A program made the position numbers and the translations under genes. Positions 7,814 to 14,970 of a DNA stretch of 64,000 nt are shown here, in pieces (the stretch's first letter is position 1; each line of letters starts with the position of its first letter). Source of the DNA: DASZHJ01 sp963735465 (GTDB taxonomy: Bacteria; Pseudomonadota; Alphaproteobacteria; ATCC43930; CGMCC-115725); assembly GCA_963735465.1 (NCBI GenBank), contig CAVTLA010000001.1:4526001-4590000 (forward strand). Reading direction: 5' to 3'. Under the pieces are notes generated by a model, which was not told the DNA's origin, did no database searches, and was given only the letters and a program-made list of their open reading frames with translations.

Positions 7814-9610
7814 ATGCCACGCATGAAAGGCGGCGAGCTCATCGCGGAGTTCCTGATCAAGGAGAAGATTCCCTACGTCTTCGGGATCTGCGGACATGGC
7901 AATGTCGGCATTCTTGACGCCCTCTACGAGGTGCGCGACCGGATCAAGCTGGTCTCGCCGCGCCACGAGCAGGTCGCGGGCCACATGGCGGACGCCTATT
8001 TCCGGGTCAAGCATCGGGCGGTGGCGACGCTCACCTCCTGCGGGCCAGGCTCGGCCAATCTGGTAATGGCGTTGGCGGTGGCGCAGACTGATTCCTCGGC
8101 GCTGCTGGCGATCACGGCCAACGTGCCGACCTCGCAGTTCAATCGCAGCCCGTTCCAGGAGCTCAACCGCCATAACCAGGCGGATTTCCCCAATGTCATC
8201 CGTCCGGTGGTGAAGCGCAGCTTCCAGCCGAGCCGGGTCGACATGCTGCCGCTGGCGCTGCGCCAGGCCGTCACCACCATGACAAGTGGCCGCGCGGGGC
8301 CCGTCAATGTGGACGTGCCCTTCAATCTCTTCCAGGAGGAAGCCGACGTCTCCCTGGAGCCCGCCTGGGACGGTTTCAACCAGCGCCGCAGCGGCGCCTC
8401 GCCGGAAGACATCGGCACCACCGTCGACATGCTGCTGGCGGCAAGCAAGCCCGTTCTCTTCATCGGCCACGGCGTCACCTTGTCGGAGGCGAGCGCCGAG
8501 CTCACCGAGCTCGTGCATCGCCTGGGAATTCCCGTGCTGAGCTCACCCAACGGCATGGGCTGCCTGCACATGGGCGATCCACTTTCTCTGGGGTTCATCG
8601 GCCGCAACGGCACCTATCCCGCGAACCAGGCCGGCCGCCATGCCGATCTCGTGCTGGCGGTGGGAGCGCGCTTCGACGACCGCTCGTCGTCGTCGTGGCT
8701 GCCGGGATATTCCTGGAACTTCCCTCACGCCAAGCTGATCCACGTCGATGTTGACCATTCCGAGATCGGCCGAAACTACGCCCCCGACCTCGGCATTCTC
8801 GCTGACGCTCGCACCTTCCTGCAGCAGGTGCTGGCGGAGCTGGAACGGCGCAACATCAAGAAGAGCGAGCGGCTCAAGCCGTGGCATGCGCAAATCGCGG
8901 CGTGGCGGAGCGAGTGGGACGCATTCACCCGCCCCAACTTCGACGTCCACGCCTCGCCGCTGCGGCCCGAGCGCGTGGTGGCGGATTGCCGGGCGGTGCT
9001 GCCGGATAACGCCATCATCTCGCTGGATTCCGGCGTGCACCACAACTGGTACATGCAGTTCTGGGAGGCGCGGCAGCCGCAGACCATGCTCAACACCTGG
9101 GGGTTTTCCGGCATGGGCTTCGGTCCCGCCGGTATCCTCGGCGCCAAGCTCGCGGCACCCGACCGTCCCTGCGTCGCGATCTGCGGCGACGGCGGCTTCA
9201 CCATGGTGCCGCACGTGCTCTGCACCGCCGTCGAATACGACATCCCCGTGGTCTGGGTGGTCTGGAACAATTTCGCCTGGGGCGCGATCCGAGACATCCA
9301 GTACGGGCTGTTCGGCGGTCGCGAGCACGGCACCGCCTTCTACCAGGGACCGAACAACAAGCCGTACAATCCCGACTTCGCCGCCTGGGCGCGGGCCTGC
9401 GGCGTCGAAGGGATCACCGTCACCAAATCCGAGGACTTCAAGGGCGCGCTTGCCCACGCGATCAAGCTCAACAAGCCCGTGCTCATCGACGTGCATGTGG
9501 ACGCCAACATCCGGCCGCCGGCGATCGGCACCTGGGCGCTGCCGCCGACGCCGCACAAGGAGCCGGTCTTCGGCGGCAAGTACATTCCCGAGGACGTGAG
9601 CGGAGAGTGA
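7814..9610 (+). CDS. Thiamine-diphosphate-dependent enzyme, acetolactate synthase-like
   Basis: A 598-residue enzyme with the three domains of the ALS/POX family. The N-terminal Pyr domain carries the catalytic glutamate Glu52 in RHEQVAGHMADAYF. A central nucleotide/FAD-like domain follows (ADLVLAVGARFDDRSSSSW). The C-terminal PP domain has the ThDP/Mg motif CGDGGFTM (Gly458-Asp459-Gly460) through WNN. Glu52 argues against glyoxylate carboligase, which has Val there. Candidates are a 2-oxoacid decarboxylase, a carboligase or a C-C lyase on an unknown substrate; it is unlikely to be biosynthetic IlvB because no small subunit lies beside it. A cupin follows 16 bases downstream, presumably in the same operon. 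Confidence 0.88.
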   Translation: MPRMKGGELIAEFLIKEKIPYVFGICGHGNVGILDALYEVRDRIKLVSPRHEQVAGHMADAYFRVKHRAVATLTSCGPGSANLVMALAVAQTDSSALLAITANVPTSQFNRSPFQELNRHNQADFPNVIRPVVKRSFQPSRVDMLPLALRQAVTTMTSGRAGPVNVDVPFNLFQEEADVSLEPAWDGFNQRRSGASPEDIGTTVDMLLAASKPVLFIGHGVTLSEASAELTELVHRLGIPVLSSPNGMGCLHMGDPLSLGFIGRNGTYPANQAGRHADLVLAVGARFDDRSSSSWLPGYSWNFPHAKLIHVDVDHSEIGRNYAPDLGILADARTFLQQVLAELERRNIKKSERLKPWHAQIAAWRSEWDAFTRPNFDVHASPLRPERVVADCRAVLPDNAIISLDSGVHHNWYMQFWEARQPQTMLNTWGFSGMGFGPAGILGAKLAAPDRPCVAICGDGGFTMVPHVLCTAVEYDIPVVWVVWNNFAWGAIRDIQYGLFGGREHGTAFYQGPNNKPYNPDFAAWARACGVEGITVTKSEDFKGALAHAIKLNKPVLIDVHVDANIRPPAIGTWALPPTPHKEPVFGGKYIPEDVSGE

Positions 9611-9626
9611 GCAGCAGGAGGCGAGC

Positions 9627-10016
9627 ATGAACAAAATTCCCAAGCGCGAGCCGCTGATCCGCAACATTGCCGAGGTGCCCTGGGACGAGCTGCCGGGTCA
9701 TCACGGTGGCGCCCTCTCCAAGCTGCTGGCGCATCCGGAGTCCGTGGGCGCCCGCCATATCGATCACCGCATCTCCAGCTACGCGCCGAAGGCCTTCGTG
9801 GAGCGTCATTCCCACAAGGTGCAGGAGCAGGTCTATCACGTACTGGCGGGCGAGGGGCTGATGGAGATCGACGGCAGGCGCCAAGTGGTGCGCGCCCAGG
9901 ACGTGATCTTCATCCCGCCGGGCGTGGAGCATGCCCTCTACAACACCGGCGTCGAGCGCCTCACCTTCATCGTCGTAACCTCGCCGGTCACCGACGACGC
10001 GCCGATCCCGGTCTAG
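9627..10016 (+). CDS. Cupin domain-containing protein
   Basis: A 129-residue single-domain cupin. Motif 1 metal ligands are seen in VERHSHKVQEQVYHVLAGEG (two His and a downstream Glu/Gln set). Motif 2 is in PPGVEHALYNTG with the last His. It could be a small metal-dependent isomerase/dioxygenase or a ligand-sensing partner of the TPP enzyme. A strong AGGAGG ribosome site is present. Its stop overlaps the stop of the convergent flavoprotein gene: the two share the bases CTAG at 10013-10016, so there is no room for a conventional terminator between them. Confidence 0.85.
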   Translation: MNKIPKREPLIRNIAEVPWDELPGHHGGALSKLLAHPESVGARHIDHRISSYAPKAFVERHSHKVQEQVYHVLAGEGLMEIDGRRQVVRAQDVIFIPPGVEHALYNTGVERLTFIVVTSPVTDDAPIPV

Positions 10017-11509
10017 CGATTGGCGCCTAGGGCGGCGCGAGCAGCACTCGTGCCGGCGATCTTGCCGAAGACAGCCCCGGCCATCAGCCCGCTGCCGCCG
10101 GGATAGTTGAAATAGAAGATGCCGCCCACCATCTCGCCGGCGGCATGAAGGCCGCGGATCGGTTCGCCCTCGGTATCGAGCACCGCCGCATCGGTATCCA
10201 CCTTGATGCCGCCGAAGGTGAAGGTAAGCCCGCAGGTGACCGCATAGGCCTCGAAGGGCGGCTCCTCGATGGTGTTCGCCCAGTTCGACTTCGGCACCGC
10301 AAGTCCGATGGTGCCGCGGCCGTCCTTGAGGTTGGGATTGAACGGGACCTCGGTTTTTACCGCGGCGTTGTACGCCTTGATCGTCGCAAGCGCGCGCTCG
10401 GGGTTCACATCGTCGAGCTTTCCGACGAGCTCTTCCAGCGTCTGCGCCTGGACCTTGGTCACCTGGCGGATGCGGTACTCGTCGCGGAGAAGGTGCAGCA
10501 CCTTGCGGTCGAAGATCTGCCAGGCAAACTGGCTCGGCTGGCTCAGGATGACGCTGCCGTATTTCGCATAGGTGTAGTTGCGGAAGTCGGCGCCTTCGTC
10601 GACGAAGCGCTCGCCCCTCGCGTTGAGCATGATGCCGAAGGGATAGCTGTGCTTCTGGAAGTTGTCGCCGACGGCGAGATCACCGAAGGGCGGCGCGTTG
10701 CGGTCCCAGCCGACGGCGTGGCCGCCGGACCAGTTGCCCCAGGGCATGGCACCGGCTTCGAGGGCCATGCGGATGCCGTCGCCGGTATTGAACCGCGTGC
10801 CGCGCACCTTCGCCAGATCCCAGCCAGGACCGAGATAGCGGGTGCGCCATTCAGTGTTCGCCTGGAATCCGCCCGCCGCCAGCACCACGGACTTGCAGCG
10901 CACTTCCCGGGTATGGCCACTCTGCTTGACGCGGACGCCGCTGACGCCGGCGTCGCTGGTGACGAGGCCGAGGGCGCGGGCGCCATAGGCGATGGTGATG
11001 CCGTTCCTGACCGCCGCTTCCGTGAGCGCCGTTACCAGGCCGGGTCCTCCGCCCCAGGCCTCGATTGTGAGGCCGCCCCAGAACTTGAAGCGGCCCTCCA
11101 CCTTGAACGCCTGGCGGCCGTAGATCGGCTGAAACTTCACGCCCTTTTCCCGCATCCACCGCAAGGTCGGTCGGCTGCGTTTCACCAGCAGCTCCACCAT
11201 ATCCGGGTCCGCGCGGTACTCGGTGACGCGCCCCATGTCGTCGAAGAAGTCGTCCTCGGTGTACTGACCGAAGTCGGTGATGCCAATCAGCTCCTCGGAG
11301 AGGTCTGGCATCAGGGCGCGGAGATCGTCGACGCCATCGTAGACGCAGCGAATGGCGCCGGCGGTGAAGCGGCTATTGCCGCCGCTCTCGATTTCCGGCG
11401 CGCGCTCCAGCACCAGCACGGTCACCTTCTGCTCCGCGGCGGCGAGCGCCGCGCATAGGGCGGCGTTGCCGCCGCCGACCACCACCACGTCCACCGCCTC
11501 CGGCAACAT
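10013..11509 (-). CDS. FAD-dependent oxidoreductase, tricarballylate dehydrogenase/fumarate reductase-like
   Basis: A 498-residue flavoprotein of the FAD_binding_2 (fumarate reductase/TcuA) family. The N-terminal dinucleotide motif VVVVGGGNAALCAALAAAE is followed by ESGGNSRFTAG. The catalytic-domain region (FVDEGADFRNYTYAKYG) and the C-terminal FAD contacts (GLHAAGEMVGGIFYFNYPGG...SGLMAGAVFG) are present. The ATG at 11509 has CAGGGACA just upstream; a GTG five codons earlier is weaker. It is divergent from the IclR regulator, which probably controls it. It may oxidise or reduce an unsaturated carboxylate handled by the nearby TPP enzyme and CoA ligases. Similarity recalls TcuA, but the tcuB/tcuC partners are absent, so the substrate is open. 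Confidence 0.82.
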   Translation of the reverse strand: MLPEAVDVVVVGGGNAALCAALAAAEQKVTVLVLERAPEIESGGNSRFTAGAIRCVYDGVDDLRALMPDLSEELIGITDFGQYTEDDFFDDMGRVTEYRADPDMVELLVKRSRPTLRWMREKGVKFQPIYGRQAFKVEGRFKFWGGLTIEAWGGGPGLVTALTEAAVRNGITIAYGARALGLVTSDAGVSGVRVKQSGHTREVRCKSVVLAAGGFQANTEWRTRYLGPGWDLAKVRGTRFNTGDGIRMALEAGAMPWGNWSGGHAVGWDRNAPPFGDLAVGDNFQKHSYPFGIMLNARGERFVDEGADFRNYTYAKYGSVILSQPSQFAWQIFDRKVLHLLRDEYRIRQVTKVQAQTLEELVGKLDDVNPERALATIKAYNAAVKTEVPFNPNLKDGRGTIGLAVPKSNWANTIEEPPFEAYAVTCGLTFTFGGIKVDTDAAVLDTEGEPIRGLHAAGEMVGGIFYFNYPGGSGLMAGAVFGKIAGTSAARAALGANR

Positions 11510-11573
11510 TGTCCCTGCCCCCACTATCCCGTCCTCGGATCTAGGAGTATATTTTCATAATTTGGCATTTCAA

Positions 11574-11586
11574 ACGACATTGTCGT
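11574..11586. promoter_or_regulatory. Inverted repeat ACGACA-T-TGTCGT between flavoprotein and IclR genes
   Basis: A 6-bp perfect inverted repeat around one base, in the AT-rich 168-base divergent intergenic region. A reverse-strand TGAAATG core (11566-11572), shared with the 16-mer family of sites, lies beside it. It is a plausible operator for autoregulation by the IclR protein and control of the flavoprotein gene. Confidence 0.4.
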
Positions 11587-11677
11587 ATCATAGATCCAAT
11601 GAGGACCGGCTGGCAGTCGAGCCCCCGCGCCACCGTGCTATATTGACCCGCGCGACAGGCATGCGAACGGATGGACG

Positions 11678-12523
11678 ATGGCGATGGACAGGACCGGCAG
11701 TGCGGCCGTGGCGGCGGACGATCAGGTGGTCGAAAACGTCCGCGGCGGCGGCATCCAGTCGATCGAGCGGGCTTTCGCGATCCTCGAGGAGGTCGCCCGT
11801 AACCGGGATGGGATCAACCTCGCGGAGCTCAGCAAGCGGGTGGGCCTGCATACCAGTACGACCTTCCACCTCGTGAAGACCATGGTGACGCTCGGCTATG
11901 TCCAGCAGGCGAAGGAATCGAAGCGCTATCGGATTGGCCGACATCTTTTCACCCTGGCGGCCGGCGCTCTCGACGAGATCGAGCTGGTAAGCTTGGCAAC
12001 GCCTGTCCTGGAGAGCCTGACCCGCGCCACCGGCGAGTGCAGCCATTTCGCCATCCGCTCCGGCGACAACATCGTCGTCCTCGCCAAAACCGCTGGCGCC
12101 GGCATGTTCCAGATGGCGAACCAGGTGGGCGTGGTGCGCCCTGCCCACAGCACGGCGCTGGGCAAGGTGCTGCTGGCGGCGCTCTCGCTGCCGCAGCGCG
12201 AGCGCTATCTCGCCGGCCACGAGCTGAAGCGTTTCACCGCGAAGACCATCGTCGAGCCCGACGCCTTGCTGCGCGAGATCGAGGCCGTGGGCCGCAACGG
12301 CATCGGCTTCGACGACGGCGAGTTCGATGCGGAGGCGCGCTGTGTCGCGGTGCCCGTGCGGGATTTCACCGGCCAGGTTGCTGGCGCCATCGGCATCTCC
12401 GGTCCGATCTGGCGGCTCTCGATCCAAACGTTGCAGGACAAGGCGCAGCAGGTGCGCGAGGCCGCTACGGAGCTTTCCCGCGAGCTGGGCTTCGATGCGG
12501 CGGCACCGCGCGCCGTCGGCTGA
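11678..12523 (+). CDS. IclR-family transcriptional regulator
   Basis: A 281-residue regulator. The N-terminal winged helix-turn-helix (residues about 26-90) shows IQSIERAFAILEEVARNRDG, then NLAELSKRVGLHTSTTFHLVKTM. The C-terminal IclR effector-binding domain (about 100-270) shows LESLTRATGECSHFAIRSGD, HSTALGKVLLAAL and a GFDDGEF...CVAVPVRDF segment. It lies between the divergent flavoprotein gene and the Liv-type transporter operon, so it probably senses a pathway intermediate and regulates both. It may also act on the GST/TPP-enzyme promoters, where the same 16-bp motif recurs. Start at 11678 (ATG behind GGATGGACG); an ATG two codons later is possible. Confidence 0.92.
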   Translation: MAMDRTGSAAVAADDQVVENVRGGGIQSIERAFAILEEVARNRDGINLAELSKRVGLHTSTTFHLVKTMVTLGYVQQAKESKRYRIGRHLFTLAAGALDEIELVSLATPVLESLTRATGECSHFAIRSGDNIVVLAKTAGAGMFQMANQVGVVRPAHSTALGKVLLAALSLPQRERYLAGHELKRFTAKTIVEPDALLREIEAVGRNGIGFDDGEFDAEARCVAVPVRDFTGQVAGAIGISGPIWRLSIQTLQDKAQQVREAATELSRELGFDAAAPRAVG

Positions 12524-12565
12524 ACGGCGCGCCGTCCGCGCCCGTGTCGCCGCAGGCGGGTCTTA

Positions 12566-12581
12566 CGATCTGAAATTATCG
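12566..12581 (+). promoter_or_regulatory. Operator-like 16-mer, copy C (CGATCTGAAATTATCG)
   Basis: Identical to copy E (12715-12730) at 15 of 16 positions. Its ends CGAT/ATCG are inverted repeats around the TGAAAT core. It lies 43 bases after the IclR stop. Confidence 0.55.
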
Positions 12582-12683
12582 GGCTGAGATAGCCGTCGCC
12601 GTTGCGCGCACCGAGGGCGCGACGCGCTGCACGCGTTGCCAAGCCACGGAAACGCGGGCGATTCGCCATGGGGCCGGTGATGT

Positions 12684-12699
12684 CCATGATTTAATATCG
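12684..12699 (-). promoter_or_regulatory. Operator-like 16-mer, copy D (CGATATTAAATCATGG on minus strand)
   Basis: Matches copy E at 12 of 16 positions in inverted orientation. Together with E it forms an inverted pair 125-140 bases before the transporter start codon. Confidence 0.45.
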
Positions 12700-12713
12700 T
12701 GGCAAATTCATTG

Positions 12714-12731
12714 GCGATATGAAATTATCGC
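12714..12731 (+). promoter_or_regulatory. Operator-like site, copy E (GCGATATGAAATTATCGC)
   Basis: The best member of the motif family. GCGATA and TATCGC are perfect 6-bp inverted repeats around TGAAAT. It lies 93 bases before the solute-binding protein start, a usual place for an activator or repressor of the transporter operon. Confidence 0.58.
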
Positions 12732-12823
12732 TGATCTCGCCTAGTGCGAGGGAAGGGCGGCAAGCCGGCGCGTGAACCGGTCGCACCAGCACACAGGCCA
12801 GAAGACAACGCGAGGGGAGGAAC

Positions 12824-14062
12824 ATGATCCGCAGCCACCGCAGAAGCGTGTTGAAAGCCGGCGCCGCGATCGCCGGCACCTATGCGCTTGGATTTCCCGC
12901 CATCGGCTACGGCCAGTCCGACAAGATCAAGATCGGGCATCTGACGCCGCTCACAGGCTTTCTCGGCGCCCTCGGCGAATATGCCGTGCTCGGGATTCAG
13001 ATGGCGGTGGAGGAGATCAACAAAGCCGGCGGCGTCCTCGGCCGGCAGCTCGAGGTGACCTCGGAGGATTCCGTCAATCCCGCCACCGCCGCCACGAAGG
13101 CGCAGCGGATGCTGGAGCAGGATGGCGCGGCCGTGCTGCTAGGGGAGATCAACTCCGCCTCGGCACTCACGATCTCCCAGGTGGGGGCCCGCAACAAGCG
13201 GCTGTTCCTCAGTACCGGTGCGCGCTCCGATGCGCTGCGCGGCGCCAGCTGCAACCGCTACATGTTCTGTATCGACATCCCCAACACGGTGCAGGTCAAT
13301 GTCGTCGGCAAGGCGCTGCTACGGGACAACATGGTGAAGGGCAAGAAGTTCTTCTCCCTCACCGCCGACTACATCTTCGGTCACGATCTGCTCGCCGCGG
13401 CCAAGGCGTTCTTCGCCGCCAATGACGGCAATCTCATCGGCGACGAGCTGGTGGCGACCGACGTCACCGACTTCAGCCCCTATCTCCTGAAGATCCGCCA
13501 GGCCAAGCCCGATGTGGTCTGCTCCAACCTGGCGGGCAACCAGGTCACGGGCCTGATCAAGCAATACGCCGAGTTCGGTCTGCCGTTTCCGATCGTGGGA
13601 TTCAATCTGAACACGGCGGATGCCTGGGCCGCCGGTGAGGGCAACCTGACCGGCACCTGGCCCACGGTCTGGCATCACGATCTCGACGTCCCACAGTCCA
13701 AGGCCTTCGTGGCCGCCTTCATCAAGAAGCACGGCAAGCCGCCGGAGAATCATGCGTGGATCGAATACGTCACGCTGAAGATGCTGGCGCAGGCGATGAA
13801 CGACGCCAAGTCGGCGGATACCGAGGTGCTGATCGCCTATTTCGAGAAGCAGACGGAATTCGACATTCTCAAGGGGCGCAAGGGCTGGTTCCGCGCCTGG
13901 GATCATCAGCTCATGCAGGAGGCCTATTCCTTCACGGTCAAGCCCAAGGGACAAGCCAAGGACAAGTGGGATTTTCTTGCCTTGGGCGCCGCGATTCCCG
14001 GCCCGTCGGAGTCCCTTGAGGCTATCGCCACCACGAAAGCGCAGAATACCTGCAAGCTCTAG
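12824..14062 (+). CDS. ABC transporter substrate-binding protein, branched-chain amino acid (LivJ/K) type
   Basis: A 412-residue periplasmic-binding protein with an N-terminal Tat-like signal (HRRSVLKAGAAIAGTYALG). The type I periplasmic-binding fold follows (IKIGHLTPLTGFLGALGEYA; INKAGGVLGRQLEV; later KPDVVCSNLAG). It would bind the imported substrate in the periplasm and deliver it to the LivH and LivM-type permeases encoded next. Members of this family in catabolic clusters often bind aromatic or other organic acids rather than Leu/Ile/Val. First gene of the transporter operon; excellent ribosome site. Likely controlled through sites C-E upstream. Confidence 0.92.
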   Translation: MIRSHRRSVLKAGAAIAGTYALGFPAIGYGQSDKIKIGHLTPLTGFLGALGEYAVLGIQMAVEEINKAGGVLGRQLEVTSEDSVNPATAATKAQRMLEQDGAAVLLGEINSASALTISQVGARNKRLFLSTGARSDALRGASCNRYMFCIDIPNTVQVNVVGKALLRDNMVKGKKFFSLTADYIFGHDLLAAAKAFFAANDGNLIGDELVATDVTDFSPYLLKIRQAKPDVVCSNLAGNQVTGLIKQYAEFGLPFPIVGFNLNTADAWAAGEGNLTGTWPTVWHHDLDVPQSKAFVAAFIKKHGKPPENHAWIEYVTLKMLAQAMNDAKSADTEVLIAYFEKQTEFDILKGRKGWFRAWDHQLMQEAYSFTVKPKGQAKDKWDFLALGAAIPGPSESLEAIATTKAQNTCKL

Positions 14063-14103
14063 AGGGCACGCCGCGCCCGCCATCCTGATCTGAGATCCGG
14101 CTG

Positions 14104-14970
14104 ATGTTCCTGCTGGAACAGGTGGTGAATGGCCTCGTGCTCGGCGGCTACTACCTGCTCATCGCGCTCGGCCTGTCGCTGATCTTCAGCGTCGGCGGCG
14201 TGGTGAACCTGGCCCACGGCGCGTTCTATGCGCTGGGTGCCTATGCCTCCGTCGAGATCACCAAATATCTGGGCTTCGGCGCGGCGGTGGTGCTGTCGCC
14301 GGTCGCCGTGGCAATCCTCGGCATTCTCTTCGAGCGTTTCCTGCTGCGCCGCTTCTATACCGCCGATCCGATCCTCAGCCTCCTCGTGACCTTTGGCCTC
14401 GCCATGGTGGTGGAGCAGCTCATCCGCATCCTCTGGGGCGCAGCACCTTTGTCGGCGACGATGCCGGCCGAACTGAAGGGCGCGGTCTTCCTCGGCGACT
14501 TCCTCTTCTCGCGCTACCGCCTCCTGCTGCTGGCGGTAGTGGCCGTGGTGCTGGCGGGCGTATGGCTGCTGCTGCACAAGACTTCCTTCGGCCGTGTGGT
14601 GCGTGCCGGCATCCAGCGGCCAGACATGGTGGCGGCGCTCGGCATCCGCCTGCAGCCCTACATGACTGCGGTGGTCATGCTCGGCGTCGGCATGGCGGCG
14701 CTGGGCGGGGCTTTCTTCGCGCCGATCACGGTGGTGCATCCGGCGATGGGCGGCGAAATCATTACCGTTGCCTTCGTCGTGGTGGTCATCGGCGGTCTCG
14801 GCAGCTTCTGGGGCGTGGTGCTGGCGGCGCTGCTGGTGGGTGTGGTGCGCGGCATCACCATCCATTTCCTGCCCGCCGCCGGCGAGGCCTCCGTGTTCGT
14901 CCTGATGTTCTTGGTGCTAATGGTCCGCCCGCGCGGCCTTCTCGGCGAGCGCATCGAGAAATTCGAATGA
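14104..14970 (+). CDS. livH: Branched-chain amino acid-type ABC transporter permease (LivH)
   Basis: A 288-residue inner-membrane permease with about eight hydrophobic segments. The LivH N-terminal pattern (VVNGLVLGGYYLLIALGLSL) leads into FSVGGVVNLAHGAFYALGAY. The cytoplasmic coupling loop shows GRVVRAGIQRPDMVAALGI, and GGLGSFWGVVLAALLVG is near the C-terminus. It forms the translocation path with the LivM domain of the next gene. The stop overlaps the next start in an ATGA (14967-14970), indicating translational coupling. Confidence 0.92.
   Translation: MFLLEQVVNGLVLGGYYLLIALGLSLIFSVGGVVNLAHGAFYALGAYASVEITKYLGFGAAVVLSPVAVAILGILFERFLLRRFYTADPILSLLVTFGLAMVVEQLIRILWGAAPLSATMPAELKGAVFLGDFLFSRYRLLLLAVVAVVLAGVWLLLHKTSFGRVVRAGIQRPDMVAALGIRLQPYMTAVVMLGVGMAALGGAFFAPITVVHPAMGGEIITVAFVVVVIGGLGSFWGVVLAALLVGVVRGITIHFLPAAGEASVFVLMFLVLMVRPRGLLGERIEKFE

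Larger units (their letters stand above)
12524..12823. other. Intergenic control region of the Liv-type transporter operon
   Basis: Three hundred bases without a gene. The region is AT-rich around 12680-12735 and holds three copies of the 16-bp motif (listed separately). Copies D and E are centred 31 bp apart, about three helical turns. A strong ribosome site (GAGGGGAGGAAC) ends the region. No clear -35/-10 pair could be fixed. Confidence 0.5.

Noticed and set aside
7814..9610. Assignment of the ThDP enzyme as glyoxylate carboligase or acetolactate synthase IlvB
   Set aside because: The catalytic Glu52 is present, unlike glyoxylate carboligase, and there is no IlvN-like regulatory subunit or biosynthetic context.
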